Assembly: GCA_947500435.1 (NCBI GenBank)
Contig: CANMRV010000007.1
Location: forward strand, 62,001-126,000
DNA: 64,000 nt
Direction: 5' to 3'
DNA from: an uncultured Flavobacteriaceae bacterium
Lineage (GTDB): Bacteria > Bacteroidota > Bacteroidia > Flavobacteriales > Flavobacteriaceae
Below are positions 26,017 through 34,123 of the stretch, one piece after another; within the stretch, counting starts at the first letter, position 1; the number at the start of each line of letters is the position of its first letter. The translations under genes and the position numbers were made by a program. Under the pieces are notes generated by a model, which saw only the letters and a list, made by a program, of their open reading frames with translations, was not told the origin of the DNA and ran no database searches.

Positions 26017-27978
26017 TTATCGTTTTAATGTTTTCAAATATTCCGAAAATAGAATAGCTGCTTCATCGATTTTTGCTTTTCCGAATTGACTCAAATTTTT
26101 ACTAGATTTGGTTAATAGTGCTTTAAAATCATCACCTAATAGTTCATTTCCAAAAAATGAAGGATTACTATCTTTCCTCCTCAATATTTCGTTGTGACAT
26201 TTCATTATTTCATTAATCCATTCATCCCTTTTATTTATCTTTTTATTGTTTTTTATAATTTGTAAGAACTGATTATCAGTTTCTTCAATAGTTTTTTCAG
26301 GTGTTTTATTTGTTAGTTCTAGTTCAATTGGCTTAACTGTATCATGTTCACCTTGAACTAGTTTTTCTCTAACCAACGTAAAATAATCAAATATCAAATT
26401 CCTGGCATCAACATTGAAATCTAATGGCTTTAAGAATAGCTTAGAAATGTTTGCGTATCCATAGGCCGCACCCCAAATACCGTAAGTAATGCTTATGTTA
26501 GCAAATTCATTTTTATCCATATAATCTTGTAGCTTATCTATACTAGAATACCTAGATAAAAAATAAGCCAAACCTTCCAAAGATTTTTTACTTGTTTTTT
26601 GTGGTTTAAAACCAACACCGACTGTTCCCATGCTTCTATGTAGAAGTCTCAGATAATCTAATTCAAAAACGCTCTTACCTTTATATTCCTTTTTTATTTT
26701 TTCCGCAACACTTACAACAATTTCTTTCCTTAATTGGGCTATTTCATCAGTAGTTGAAACATTGACTTTACTTAAAAATTCATTAATTATAATATTCAGA
26801 AAATCATTATCGATAGCACTAATTTCATTCAAATTGATAACTATACTTGAACAATTTGATGTAACAACAAAAGGAAACGTTTGAGCTTCAATATTAGAAA
26901 TTTCCAGTTGTACTCTTTGACCTAATCTATCCTTAATTATTTTTTGAATTAAGTCAAAATCGATTGATAATTGTTGGTATCCACTTTGTGTTGGATAATT
27001 AATAAATTGTTTTAGTTTGGTTAGAAGTTTATCTAATAGTTCCTTAACAGAATAAAGCTGTATTTCCTTACTTTTTATAAATTCCTCTACGATGTGATAA
27101 ATACTAAGTTTTGAGTCTTTATACTTTAAGGTTTTAAGGTGTTCAACAACATCTTGATTTATGCCAAACATTGATTTTAAATCATTGTCATGGTTTGTTA
27201 TTTGATTAGAATCAAGTTGTGTACTAATTTTAACACCTAAAACTTTAAGCTCGTTCAAAACATCATAAATCTTCAGATCTCTTTTTCGGCTAGGCCTATT
27301 AACCAAATTAGAAAGCTCATTCATAACTCCTGAAAGTAGATTTATAAAATTATAAATGTGATTTTTGCTTTCCGTAAGCTCAGAAGGTCTCTCTTTAAGT
27401 TTTCCGCACATATAACCATACACGAATCCTTTAATTTTATTATACCTCTGGTCTTGTAAAAGGGATGTATAATCTAATTTTGCTAAGTCCTTTATATTTA
27501 AAAGATAAGATTCATTCCAATCAAACTTAGGATAATCAGTCCCAAAAACAGCCATCGTATTGGCGTATAATTGGACATTTTTAGACTCAAGACTTCTTCG
27601 GGTTGAAGCAATTAAGCTTACTTTTTGTGATGCGCTAGGAATTAGTATTGAACATTCAATCCAGTCAATATAGACAGGTTGGCTAATCTGAATAATTAAT
27701 TGAGATTTTACCTCATATTGTTTGTCAATTATTAAAAATGACTTTGGTACTCGAATAAAAATATCATATTCTTCTTTGTCTCCCTTATATTTTGAACCTA
27801 AGGGTATTGAGCTGTAAGCCAATAGCGAATTTTTAAATGGGCTTAATACTGTTGGTTCAAATCTTTTGTAACCATATTCTCTTTCTTTATAAAATGAAGG
27901 AGGAGATATACTTTCAGAAGAGAGCATATTATTAAGATTTAGGCTGTTTACAGGTATGTAATAGAACTTATCCATCAA
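26017..27978 (-). CDS. Unknown 653-residue component of the putative defence operon
   Basis: No family recognised. The N-terminus is distinctive (FYYIPVNSLNLNNMLSSESI, then SPPSFYKEREYGYKRFEPT), with aromatic and Pro-rich residues in the first 60 positions. A mostly alpha-helical body follows, with Lys-rich helices and no transmembrane segment or signal peptide. A linker rich in Glu/Thr near residues 555-575 separates a C-terminal helical segment of about 80 residues. It is encoded between the SF1 helicase (5-base gap) and the nuclease (12-base gap), so it is made with them. It may be a sensor, scaffold or inhibitor of the nuclease-helicase pair, which is inference from position only. Confidence 0.75.
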   Translation of the reverse strand: MMDKFYYIPVNSLNLNNMLSSESISPPSFYKEREYGYKRFEPTVLSPFKNSLLAYSSIPLGSKYKGDKEEYDIFIRVPKSFLIIDKQYEVKSQLIIQISQPVYIDWIECSILIPSASQKVSLIASTRRSLESKNVQLYANTMAVFGTDYPKFDWNESYLLNIKDLAKLDYTSLLQDQRYNKIKGFVYGYMCGKLKERPSELTESKNHIYNFINLLSGVMNELSNLVNRPSRKRDLKIYDVLNELKVLGVKISTQLDSNQITNHDNDLKSMFGINQDVVEHLKTLKYKDSKLSIYHIVEEFIKSKEIQLYSVKELLDKLLTKLKQFINYPTQSGYQQLSIDFDLIQKIIKDRLGQRVQLEISNIEAQTFPFVVTSNCSSIVINLNEISAIDNDFLNIIINEFLSKVNVSTTDEIAQLRKEIVVSVAEKIKKEYKGKSVFELDYLRLLHRSMGTVGVGFKPQKTSKKSLEGLAYFLSRYSSIDKLQDYMDKNEFANISITYGIWGAAYGYANISKLFLKPLDFNVDARNLIFDYFTLVREKLVQGEHDTVKPIELELTNKTPEKTIEETDNQFLQIIKNNKKINKRDEWINEIMKCHNEILRRKDSNPSFFGNELLGDDFKALLTKSSKNLSQFGKAKIDEAAILFSEYLKTLKR

Positions 27979-27983
27979 ATTAT

Positions 27984-29036
27984 TTAAAAAGGTAAATTAT
28001 CATCTTCTATTGATAAATCAATTACTTCATAGAGGTTTAAAGGTATTTTATTTAGTAATTCGGAAACCGAGTTTGAATATATGACAAATAAATCTTGGTA
28101 TGTCCTAGTAAAAGCAACATACAATGGATTTGTATTTCCACCAGGTAAACTTTCCATCGAACAACCGGGTATAAAAACAGCTTCAAATTGTAATCCTTTG
28201 GAGCTATGGTAAGTCATAAGTTTAGCGTTTTCGCTGTGAAAGTTCAAGCTGAATTTACTATCGCTAAGACTCAAACCATATTTAGCTTCTACTAAAAAAT
28301 TTTCCTTTTTGAAATATTCATCTGCTGCTTTTACAAGTTTATTATTCTGGAATAGAATACCAACATCAGTATATCCGCGTTCTTCAATAGTATCTTTTAT
28401 AAACTCTAATTGACTTTCCCAAGAACTAGTTTTTACTAAAAATGGTTTATTTGGCCCTTCCTTTGTGCATCTGCCTTCTAACACATCATCAGTTGAGCAA
28501 ATAAGTTCTGCTACCCTAGCTATCTTTTTCGGTAACCTATGGTTTAATACAAGTTGTTCCATTGATAAAGATGTGTGGTGTGCAATCTGTTCAATGGTCA
28601 TTAGTCCATCCTTTAAACCTAAATAGATTTGTTGCGCAGAATCACCAAAAAGAATTAGCGCTTTTTTTGCTGCTTTTTGGAGTTCAGTTAATTCCTCTTT
28701 GGTAAAATCTTGAACTTCATCAATTATAATAAAATCTGCCTCAGGTTTATCTAATTTGTTTTTCCAGTTATGTAGGTGTACAACATTTCCTTCAGATAGG
28801 CCTATTTCCTTTACACCATCATTTATAAACTGCCTTAGAGCTTTCGTATAAACGATAACGTAATAACTTCCAAGCCCTGAATCAACAATTTCCCTAGCTT
28901 TCCATAAAGCCAGTACCGTTTTTCCTGAGCCTGCACATCCTTTAACAATAAAGGAACTACTCATTTTCTTTTGAATTATCGGAATTTGGTAATCATCCAA
29001 TTCTGACTCATTTATGTACCAAGATTCTTTTGACAT
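27984..29036 (-). CDS. Compact SF1 (UvrD/Rep-like) helicase or ATPase
   Basis: A 350-residue protein with a full set of SF1A motifs: Walker A GCAGSGKT (33-40), Walker B IIIDEVQD (103-110), GDSAQQIY (131-138), NHRLPK (165-170), TYHSSKGLQF (275-284) and YVAFTR (306-311). Typical UvrD helicases have 650-750 residues. The shortness suggests that the 1B/2B insertions are missing, so it may be an ATPase or translocase rather than a processive helicase. It is the first gene of the four-gene operon. GajB of Gabija is also UvrD-like, but no GajA is present. Confidence 0.85.
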   Translation of the reverse strand: MSKESWYINESELDDYQIPIIQKKMSSSFIVKGCAGSGKTVLALWKAREIVDSGLGSYYVIVYTKALRQFINDGVKEIGLSEGNVVHLHNWKNKLDKPEADFIIIDEVQDFTKEELTELQKAAKKALILFGDSAQQIYLGLKDGLMTIEQIAHHTSLSMEQLVLNHRLPKKIARVAELICSTDDVLEGRCTKEGPNKPFLVKTSSWESQLEFIKDTIEERGYTDVGILFQNNKLVKAADEYFKKENFLVEAKYGLSLSDSKFSLNFHSENAKLMTYHSSKGLQFEAVFIPGCSMESLPGGNTNPLYVAFTRTYQDLFVIYSNSVSELLNKIPLNLYEVIDLSIEDDNLPF

Positions 29037-29197
29037 GTTTATATTGCTACGCTAGAGTAATTTAATTCGATGAACTAAATTTCTAATTATTTAAGGGTAG
29101 GTTTTGGGGAAGAGATATTAAGTCTCAAAAGTAAGAAATATTAATAAGTAATGATTTACGAAATTCCGTAATACAATTAAAAATTGTAGTAAAATAC

Positions 29198-29250
29198 CAT
29201 TCCAAACACATTATACTCCCCTCCTATCGTCGGCTCGCAAAATAAGTGTT
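29198..29250. repeat. 53-bp direct repeat, left of the LytTR module
   Basis: Matches 32071-32123 at 46 of 53 positions in the same orientation, around the core ACTCCCCTCCTA. Together the copies bracket the three-gene LytTR module. Confidence 0.75.
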
Positions 29251-29274
29251 GGTTAAGTCAATTTCGAAAATATT

Positions 29275-30825
29275 TTAGAAGTTGCTTTTAAAAGTTCTTG
29301 AGAGTGGTATGAACTGATTGTTCTCTAATAATATCTTGTTATGTGTTGTATTCCTAATCTTATTGTAATTTACTATGTAGGAACGATGGCATTGTTTGAA
29401 ATTTGGAGGAAGCTGGTCTAATATATTTTTTATTTTACCTCTCACATATTCTTTTTTCCCGCTAGAAGTGTACAATTCTAAATAATGGTCATCCGACTTT
29501 ATAAAAATCAATTCATCTAACTGAACTTTAGTTTTATTCTTTAGTGTAATACTATCTTTAATTACTAATTGTTTAACCTTTGCCAATTCTTCATAGGTTA
29601 GTTTTTTTTCAACATTTAAAAGTCTATTGATTTTATCAACTTTAACCCACCTATACAAGGAATATAAGGCAAGTAGTAGGATTATTATTATGATTATACC
29701 ATAAATTAATTTGTGTCGGTTGAACTCACCTACTAATTTTTGTAGTCGTGAAACATTGTGACGTTTATCAATTTCATGAATACCTAAAACCAACAATTCA
29801 CTTTTGATTGAATCTTGATACTTTTTTGTCAAATTTTTATAATATTTGACACTATCCAGTTCATTAAGCTTGGTAAATGTATTGGTCAAATGTTCATAGG
29901 AAAATTGCCTCTCAAAATGATAGGATTTCTCATTAGGAACAAGTCTTAGATTTACCTTGAACTTATGAATCGCACCCTCATCATTACCTTTCTTAGCATC
30001 AGCAATTGCATTATTTAAATTCAATCCAAACAGTGCCCGTTTTGCAGGAAAAACATTTGATTTCAAATAATATTCTTCTGCAAACTTATTTGATTCTGCT
30101 CCCTTAATTGGATTTTCCAAAAGTAAAGTGTAGTAAATTCCTTGTAATTGATAGATAATTGCTTGAAAATATGGTTCATCCGGGCTTAGACTAAGAGCCG
30201 TTTCAAAATCCTGTGTTGTTAATGAGCTAGTGGTTAGGTCCTTATTAAAAACTTTAAGCATTTTCAAGTGAATATCATAGTATTTAGCCCAGAACACATC
30301 AACAGAGTCCTTAGCAAGCTCTTTTAGCTCTTTTTGATATTTTTGATACTTATGAATACTCTTATTTCCATCATTAAGACCTAGATTATACTTCTTGAAA
30401 TAGTTATTTATTCTTTTGAGAGTTTCTATTGTTAACTCATCTTGATTTTCTTCCTTAGCAATGGAATAAGCTTTTGCATAATATTTAAAGCTTAAAGTGT
30501 CAATAGGTTCTGACTTCCTAAATAGAAAATCTCCAAAGCTATAATTGTAAAAAATTTCTCCTTCCTTTGTTTCAAATTTAGGAGGTACAGTTCCAAAGAA
30601 ATCCTCGCTAGTATTACCAGTTAATATGTAGTTAAGTTCAACTTCAAATAAGTCTTTTGTGAAAGAAGAGGGGATAGAATCAAGAGTAGAATTAACTCTG
30701 GCAATATCATAATTGGAAATATGATTCAACATACGTTCTAATTCTACCATTTTATTTGAATCAAGATTGCTATTCTTACAGCCTAGACAAGCTAAAAGGA
30801 TGATATAATATTGCCAGATTCTCAC
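29275..30825 (-). CDS. Membrane-anchored LytTR transcriptional regulator with TPR-like sensor
   Basis: About 516 residues with three parts. The N-terminus is a lipoprotein-like signal (RIWQYYIILLACLGC). A helical, TPR-like periplasmic region covers most of the protein. One transmembrane segment near residues 378-394 (YGIIIIIILLLALYSLY) leads to a C-terminal LytTR DNA-binding domain (LDELIFIKSDDHYLELY, then CHRSYIVNYNKI). It could therefore pass an outside signal directly to DNA. The start is uncertain. A GTG at 30825, one base after the upstream gene's stop, gives an ideal short signal peptide. ATG codons at 30903, 30876 or 30861 would overlap the upstream gene by up to 77 bases. It is the last gene of a three-gene module. 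Confidence 0.8.
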   Translation of the reverse strand: MRIWQYYIILLACLGCKNSNLDSNKMVELERMLNHISNYDIARVNSTLDSIPSSFTKDLFEVELNYILTGNTSEDFFGTVPPKFETKEGEIFYNYSFGDFLFRKSEPIDTLSFKYYAKAYSIAKEENQDELTIETLKRINNYFKKYNLGLNDGNKSIHKYQKYQKELKELAKDSVDVFWAKYYDIHLKMLKVFNKDLTTSSLTTQDFETALSLSPDEPYFQAIIYQLQGIYYTLLLENPIKGAESNKFAEEYYLKSNVFPAKRALFGLNLNNAIADAKKGNDEGAIHKFKVNLRLVPNEKSYHFERQFSYEHLTNTFTKLNELDSVKYYKNLTKKYQDSIKSELLVLGIHEIDKRHNVSRLQKLVGEFNRHKLIYGIIIIIILLLALYSLYRWVKVDKINRLLNVEKKLTYEELAKVKQLVIKDSITLKNKTKVQLDELIFIKSDDHYLELYTSSGKKEYVRGKIKNILDQLPPNFKQCHRSYIVNYNKIRNTTHNKILLENNQFIPLSRTFKSNF

Positions 30826-30826
30826 T

Positions 30827-31300
30827 CTAAAAAAAGAACTTAATGTTACATATATGACCATTAATGTTTTTTTCATCGCATGACCGACGACCATCGAAAT
30901 CAATAGGTGTTAAATCCAAATCTAATTGTTCCCCACGACGAACAATAAAATTAGGGATTTCATAGAATTCTTGACTTGGTTTGATATTGGAAGATGTCTT
31001 ACGGAATTCAAATTTTATCTGCTTGATATCTTCTGGATTATCAACATCATTCTCATCCAAATACCTTACGTTCATGATTTCAGGATATAGATATGCCGGT
31101 TCATCATCGGGACTAAGACAAATTGTAGTATCTGCTTGTCGGACATAAAAACTAACTCCTGTAATCTTGAATTTATCAATATTCATCATTATACCTGTAA
31201 AATGCCCAAATACTAAAAACCCCAAAACTGGGTCGAATAAGTCTAGATGTACTAGCTGTTCTGGTTCATTCAGAACCACATTAAAAGTTACTTTTTTCAT
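30827..31300 (-). CDS. Hypothetical protein, middle gene of the LytTR module
   Basis: Not recognised. A 157-residue soluble protein, beta-rich in appearance and acidic in the middle, with a Cys- and Asn-containing C-terminus. No signal peptide or membrane segment. It starts 31 bases after the 201-residue gene, and the LytTR gene begins at or before its stop, so the three genes are coupled. Confidence 0.65.
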   Translation of the reverse strand: MKKVTFNVVLNEPEQLVHLDLFDPVLGFLVFGHFTGIMMNIDKFKITGVSFYVRQADTTICLSPDDEPAYLYPEIMNVRYLDENDVDNPEDIKQIKFEFRKTSSNIKPSQEFYEIPNFIVRRGEQLDLDLTPIDFDGRRSCDEKNINGHICNIKFFF

Positions 31301-31331
31301 GTCTTATGATTTTAATTTCTATTCTAGTTTC

Positions 31332-31937
31332 TTAAGTAATTTTATAATCTCTGTATTCAAATTCTTTCCCCTCGTTTCTAAGTTCTTCAAAGAAAGGTTC
31401 ATCGACTATATCTGCGAAAAGACTGTCCACGTCTTCTTCTGAATATGTGGCAATGAAATCAGGATGAAATCTAAAAATTGCGGTCAAAGTTCCTGATATC
31501 CTTCCTTTCCCAGATTTACTTTGATAGATACCTGCACTTCTACCATCGTTATGAACCGCTGTTCTTTTTGCTTGACCGGAAAGTGAAAACCATGATGTGG
31601 TTGTATACATAGATGGATGATTGGGAGAAACAAATTTCCATCCACATTTCTTAGTTCCTCCTCTATAACCCTTGGTACAACTATGACTGACTCCTAAAGT
31701 AATGGATTTACTTTGAAACTCTAATATTCTTTCATTCTTGAATTGAGCTTTTAAATTTTCCAATTCAACTTTAAATCTAGCCAATCTAATAGGAAATGGA
31801 TCGGGCGAATTTTCTAAATCGGAAATTAGTAAATCATAATATCCTTTGTATTCAGCTAAATACGCCGATATAGGTTTTAACTTTAACTCTTTTTGAATGG
31901 GTCTACTTTCAATGACAAATTCATTTTTTTGTTCCAT
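31332..31937 (-). CDS. Hypothetical protein, first gene of the LytTR module
   Basis: Not recognised. A 201-residue protein with a helical N-terminal third and a central Cys/Gly-rich block (SCTKGYRGGTKKCGWKF) that could bind metal or form a disulfide. An aromatic, Ser-rich beta segment follows. No signal peptide. It is the first gene of the module, about 134 bases from the 53-bp repeat on its upstream side. Confidence 0.65.
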   Translation of the reverse strand: MEQKNEFVIESRPIQKELKLKPISAYLAEYKGYYDLLISDLENSPDPFPIRLARFKVELENLKAQFKNERILEFQSKSITLGVSHSCTKGYRGGTKKCGWKFVSPNHPSMYTTTSWFSLSGQAKRTAVHNDGRSAGIYQSKSGKGRISGTLTAIFRFHPDFIATYSEEDVDSLFADIVDEPFFEELRNEGKEFEYRDYKIT

Positions 31938-32234
31938 AATATTGTTTTTAATTAAATATTCGATAAGCCTAAACTATCTGAAAAACAGTATTCTAAACAA
32001 GAAAATGTCGTGAATGGGAAATAAAATAGCGTGAAATACAAGTAAGAAAAGTAAATTACAATCAATGAGCCATTCTACACACATTACACTCCCCTCCTAC
32101 CGTCGGCTCGTATAATAAGTATTCCATTACCTTTTGAGAAGAAAGTTGAGAAAGAAAAAAATCAAAGAAGATAGTAACAAATTTCGCTTTTAACCAAAGC
32201 TCAAGTTACATAACGCGGAACATTATAGTACAAC
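31938..32234. other. Non-coding stretch between the LytTR module and the integrase
   Basis: Contains the right 53-bp repeat (32071-32123) and a TTACATAACG segment near 32207-32216 that resembles the TTATGTAAAATA family. No gene seen. Confidence 0.5.
32071..32123. repeat. 53-bp direct repeat, right of the LytTR module
   Basis: Partner of 29198-29250, seven mismatches in 53 positions. Confidence 0.75.
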
Positions 32235-33482
32235 CTAAGAAACTTCCTCAGCCCTATAATTCTTTTGCCTCATATGTGCCATCAGATTCTGCATATCCTC
32301 CCCAACTTTTTTCTCAACGACCCGAGCATAAATTTGGGTTGTAGACAACTTGGTATGCCCCAAAAGCTTAGAAACAGTTTCAATAGGAACTCCATTTGAA
32401 AGTGTAATAGCAGTAGCAAAAGTATGTCGAGCGACATGAAAGGTTACCTTTTTACGAATACCACATACTTTGGCAATATCCTTTAAGGTTCGGTTAATCA
32501 TTGGGTTACTATACATGGGCAGCAATCTGCCATTCTCGAATAAATCAGGGTCTTCTTTATACTTATCAATAATTTCCATGGCCTTTGGCAACAAAGGAAT
32601 TTTTAAAGGTTCATCGGTCTTGGTTCGTTTAGTATAGAGCCAATCATTGCCGTCCATTCCTTTTACCAAATGGTCGGCTTTTAATTCTTGTACATCAATA
32701 AAGGACAGGCCTGTATAGCAGGCAAAAACAAACAAGTCTTTGATATGTTGCGTGCTTGGTACTTTAAATACAGTTTCTTCAATGAGTTGTAGCTCGCGTT
32801 CCGTCAAAAATTGGCGTTCCACTTTTTCAAAGCGAAGTTTAAAGTTTATGAATGGGTCTTTTTCTAACCATTCCAATTTCACGGCCAATCTCGACATCTT
32901 CTTTAGACGCTCCATGTGTTTCATGGTTCCGTTGTTGGCGCAACCCATTCGAGTGGCAGGTTTATACTTTCTGATATACTGTTCGAAATCAACAATAAAA
33001 CCGTAGTTCAGTTTTTTGAGCGGAATGTCCTCAACACCCTTTTCTTCTTTCAAAAATTCTTTGATACAACGTTCCGTACTGTAATAGTTTTTCATCGTAC
33101 CTTTTCTAAGTACGGTGAGCATAGCCGTATTGTGGTAGGTTATCAAATCAAGTAGGGTTTTACCTTTTTCATCTTCCCCTAAGTAACGCGCCTTTATTCC
33201 CGCCGAAGTGATGTCAACTTCTTCTTGTAAAAGTTGCCGATGCGCCTCATGTAATCCTGTAAAGACTTGATCTAAATACTTGTTCAAGGAGATAACGTAC
33301 TTTGAAAATCCCTTCCCTCTTTTGCGTTTTTCGTCCCAAAGGGACACCGACAATTCCCGATTTAGACTGAATTCCGCTCTTTTTCCGTCAACCGTGACAC
33401 GGGCGTAGAGTTTTAGTTTTCCTGTTTCTTTGTTGAGTTTTCGGGTAACGAATACGACGGATAATCTACTGTTTTCTAACAT
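32235..33482 (-). CDS. int: Tyrosine site-specific integrase
   Basis: Inserts and excises the element at tRNA-Pro. The ATG at 33482 gives 415 residues and the common start MLENSRLSVVFV; an upstream in-frame ATG at 33512 is less likely. An arm-binding/SAM-like N-terminal half precedes the catalytic domain. Catalytic residues seen are His349 and Arg352 (HVARHTF), His376 (LLGHTKLSTTQIY) and the nucleophile Tyr385. The first catalytic Arg is replaced by Ser260 in CYTGLSFIDV. The same replacement is known in IntDOT of the Bacteroides element CTnDOT, so the protein is probably active. It lies beside the tRNA end of the element, as usual. Confidence 0.93.
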   Translation of the reverse strand: MLENSRLSVVFVTRKLNKETGKLKLYARVTVDGKRAEFSLNRELSVSLWDEKRKRGKGFSKYVISLNKYLDQVFTGLHEAHRQLLQEEVDITSAGIKARYLGEDEKGKTLLDLITYHNTAMLTVLRKGTMKNYYSTERCIKEFLKEEKGVEDIPLKKLNYGFIVDFEQYIRKYKPATRMGCANNGTMKHMERLKKMSRLAVKLEWLEKDPFINFKLRFEKVERQFLTERELQLIEETVFKVPSTQHIKDLFVFACYTGLSFIDVQELKADHLVKGMDGNDWLYTKRTKTDEPLKIPLLPKAMEIIDKYKEDPDLFENGRLLPMYSNPMINRTLKDIAKVCGIRKKVTFHVARHTFATAITLSNGVPIETVSKLLGHTKLSTTQIYARVVEKKVGEDMQNLMAHMRQKNYRAEEVS

Positions 33483-33629
33483 GTTACATAGCTTTAAATT
33501 AGTAAAAAACACAGGGTTAAATATCTTCTAAAGCTACTTCAATGTACAAAAAATACTGTGGTAAGCAATTCCCGATTTGGACACCAGAGTGGTGTTTTTA
33601 TATGGTTTCATGAGGTTTCATCTGGACCC

Positions 33630-33671
33630 CCTAAAAACATAAAACGTTGCAAATCAGGTGATTTGCAACGT
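33630..33671 (-). terminator. Replacement terminator for tRNA-Pro carried by the element
   Basis: Perfect 13-bp arms ACGTTGCAAATCA/TGATTTGCAACGT (33644-33671) around GG, followed on the minus strand by TTTTATGTTTTTAG. It lies about 26 bases downstream of the tRNA 3' end, inside the element. Confidence 0.65.
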
Positions 33672-33695
33672 CATGCAACTAGATGAAACTAGTTA

Positions 33696-33709
33696 AGTCG
33701 GGGTGGCAG
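33696..33709. repeat. Right attachment site (attR) within tRNA-Pro
   Basis: AGTCGGGGTGGCAG, covering the discriminator base, 3' acceptor strand and part of the T stem of tRNA-Pro. Identical to 10908-10921. Confidence 0.75.
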
Positions 33710-33772
33710 GATTCGAACCTGCGACCTCCGCGTCCCAAACGCGGCGCGATAACCGGGCTACGCTACACCCCG
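33698..33772 (-). tRNA. tRNA-Pro (anticodon TGG)
   Basis: The minus strand folds as a complete cloverleaf. Acceptor CGGGGTG pairs with CACCCCG. The anticodon stem CCGCG/CGCGG holds loop TTTGGGA, giving anticodon TGG. The T loop has TTCGAAT, and CCA is not encoded. The gene is intact although its 3' end is the element's insertion site. Confidence 0.95.
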
Positions 33773-33884
33773 GACTGAGTGTAAATGTCTAGTAGACATT
33801 TTAAACGAAGGGCCAGCCGGTGTGTCGGCCCTCAATCTACTAGCTTCAATATTTTTTTTCTGCCTTCTCTCACAGAAAATCTTG

Positions 33885-33973
33885 CGGAGAGACAGGGATT
33901 CGAACCCTGGGTACCCTTGTTAGGGTACGACGATTTAGCAAACCGCTCCTTTCGGCCACTCAGGCACCTCTCC
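33885..33973 (-). tRNA. tRNA-Ser (anticodon GCT)
   Basis: The minus strand gives an 89-base cloverleaf with the long variable arm typical of tRNA-Ser (GTACCCTAACAAGGGTAC). The anticodon loop TTGCTAA has GCT and the acceptor starts GGAGAGG. It lies 112 bases upstream of tRNA-Pro on the same strand, so the two may be cotranscribed. Confidence 0.95.
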
Positions 33974-34123
33974 TAAATATCTTCAATGAACTATCGCATA
34001 AAATGCGGATGCAAATGTACTTTATACTATTCGAGAACGCAACAATTTTCTCATTATTTTTTTGAATATTGTTGTTTTTTCAGAGCGGTTTAGAACGCGC
34101 TTTAATCTTATTAAATAAGATAC

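Larger units (their letters stand above)
10908..33709. mobile_element. Integrative mobilizable element of about 22.8 kb in tRNA-Pro
   Basis: Bounded by a 14-bp direct repeat, AGTCGGGGTGGCAG, at 10908-10921 and 33696-33709. The right copy is the 3' end of an intact tRNA-Pro. A tyrosine integrase gene starts 214 bases from that end and points into the element. Inside are a MOBP-type relaxase and MobC-like protein but no conjugation (tra) genes, so transfer would need a helper element. Cargo consists of Fic/Xre, AbiEi/AbiEii, a large exported protein, a four-gene putative defence operon and a LytTR module. Genes outside both ends are ordinary chromosomal genes. Both tRNA terminators can be recognised, the displaced one at the left end and a substitute inside the right end. 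Confidence 0.82.

Noticed and set aside
27984..29036. Gabija GajB
   Set aside because: UvrD-like motifs fit, but no OLD-family GajA nuclease is present and the protein is shorter than usual GajB.
33785..33976. 63-residue plus-strand frame
   Set aside because: It runs through the tRNA-Ser gene; the translation is a chance reading of tRNA sequence.
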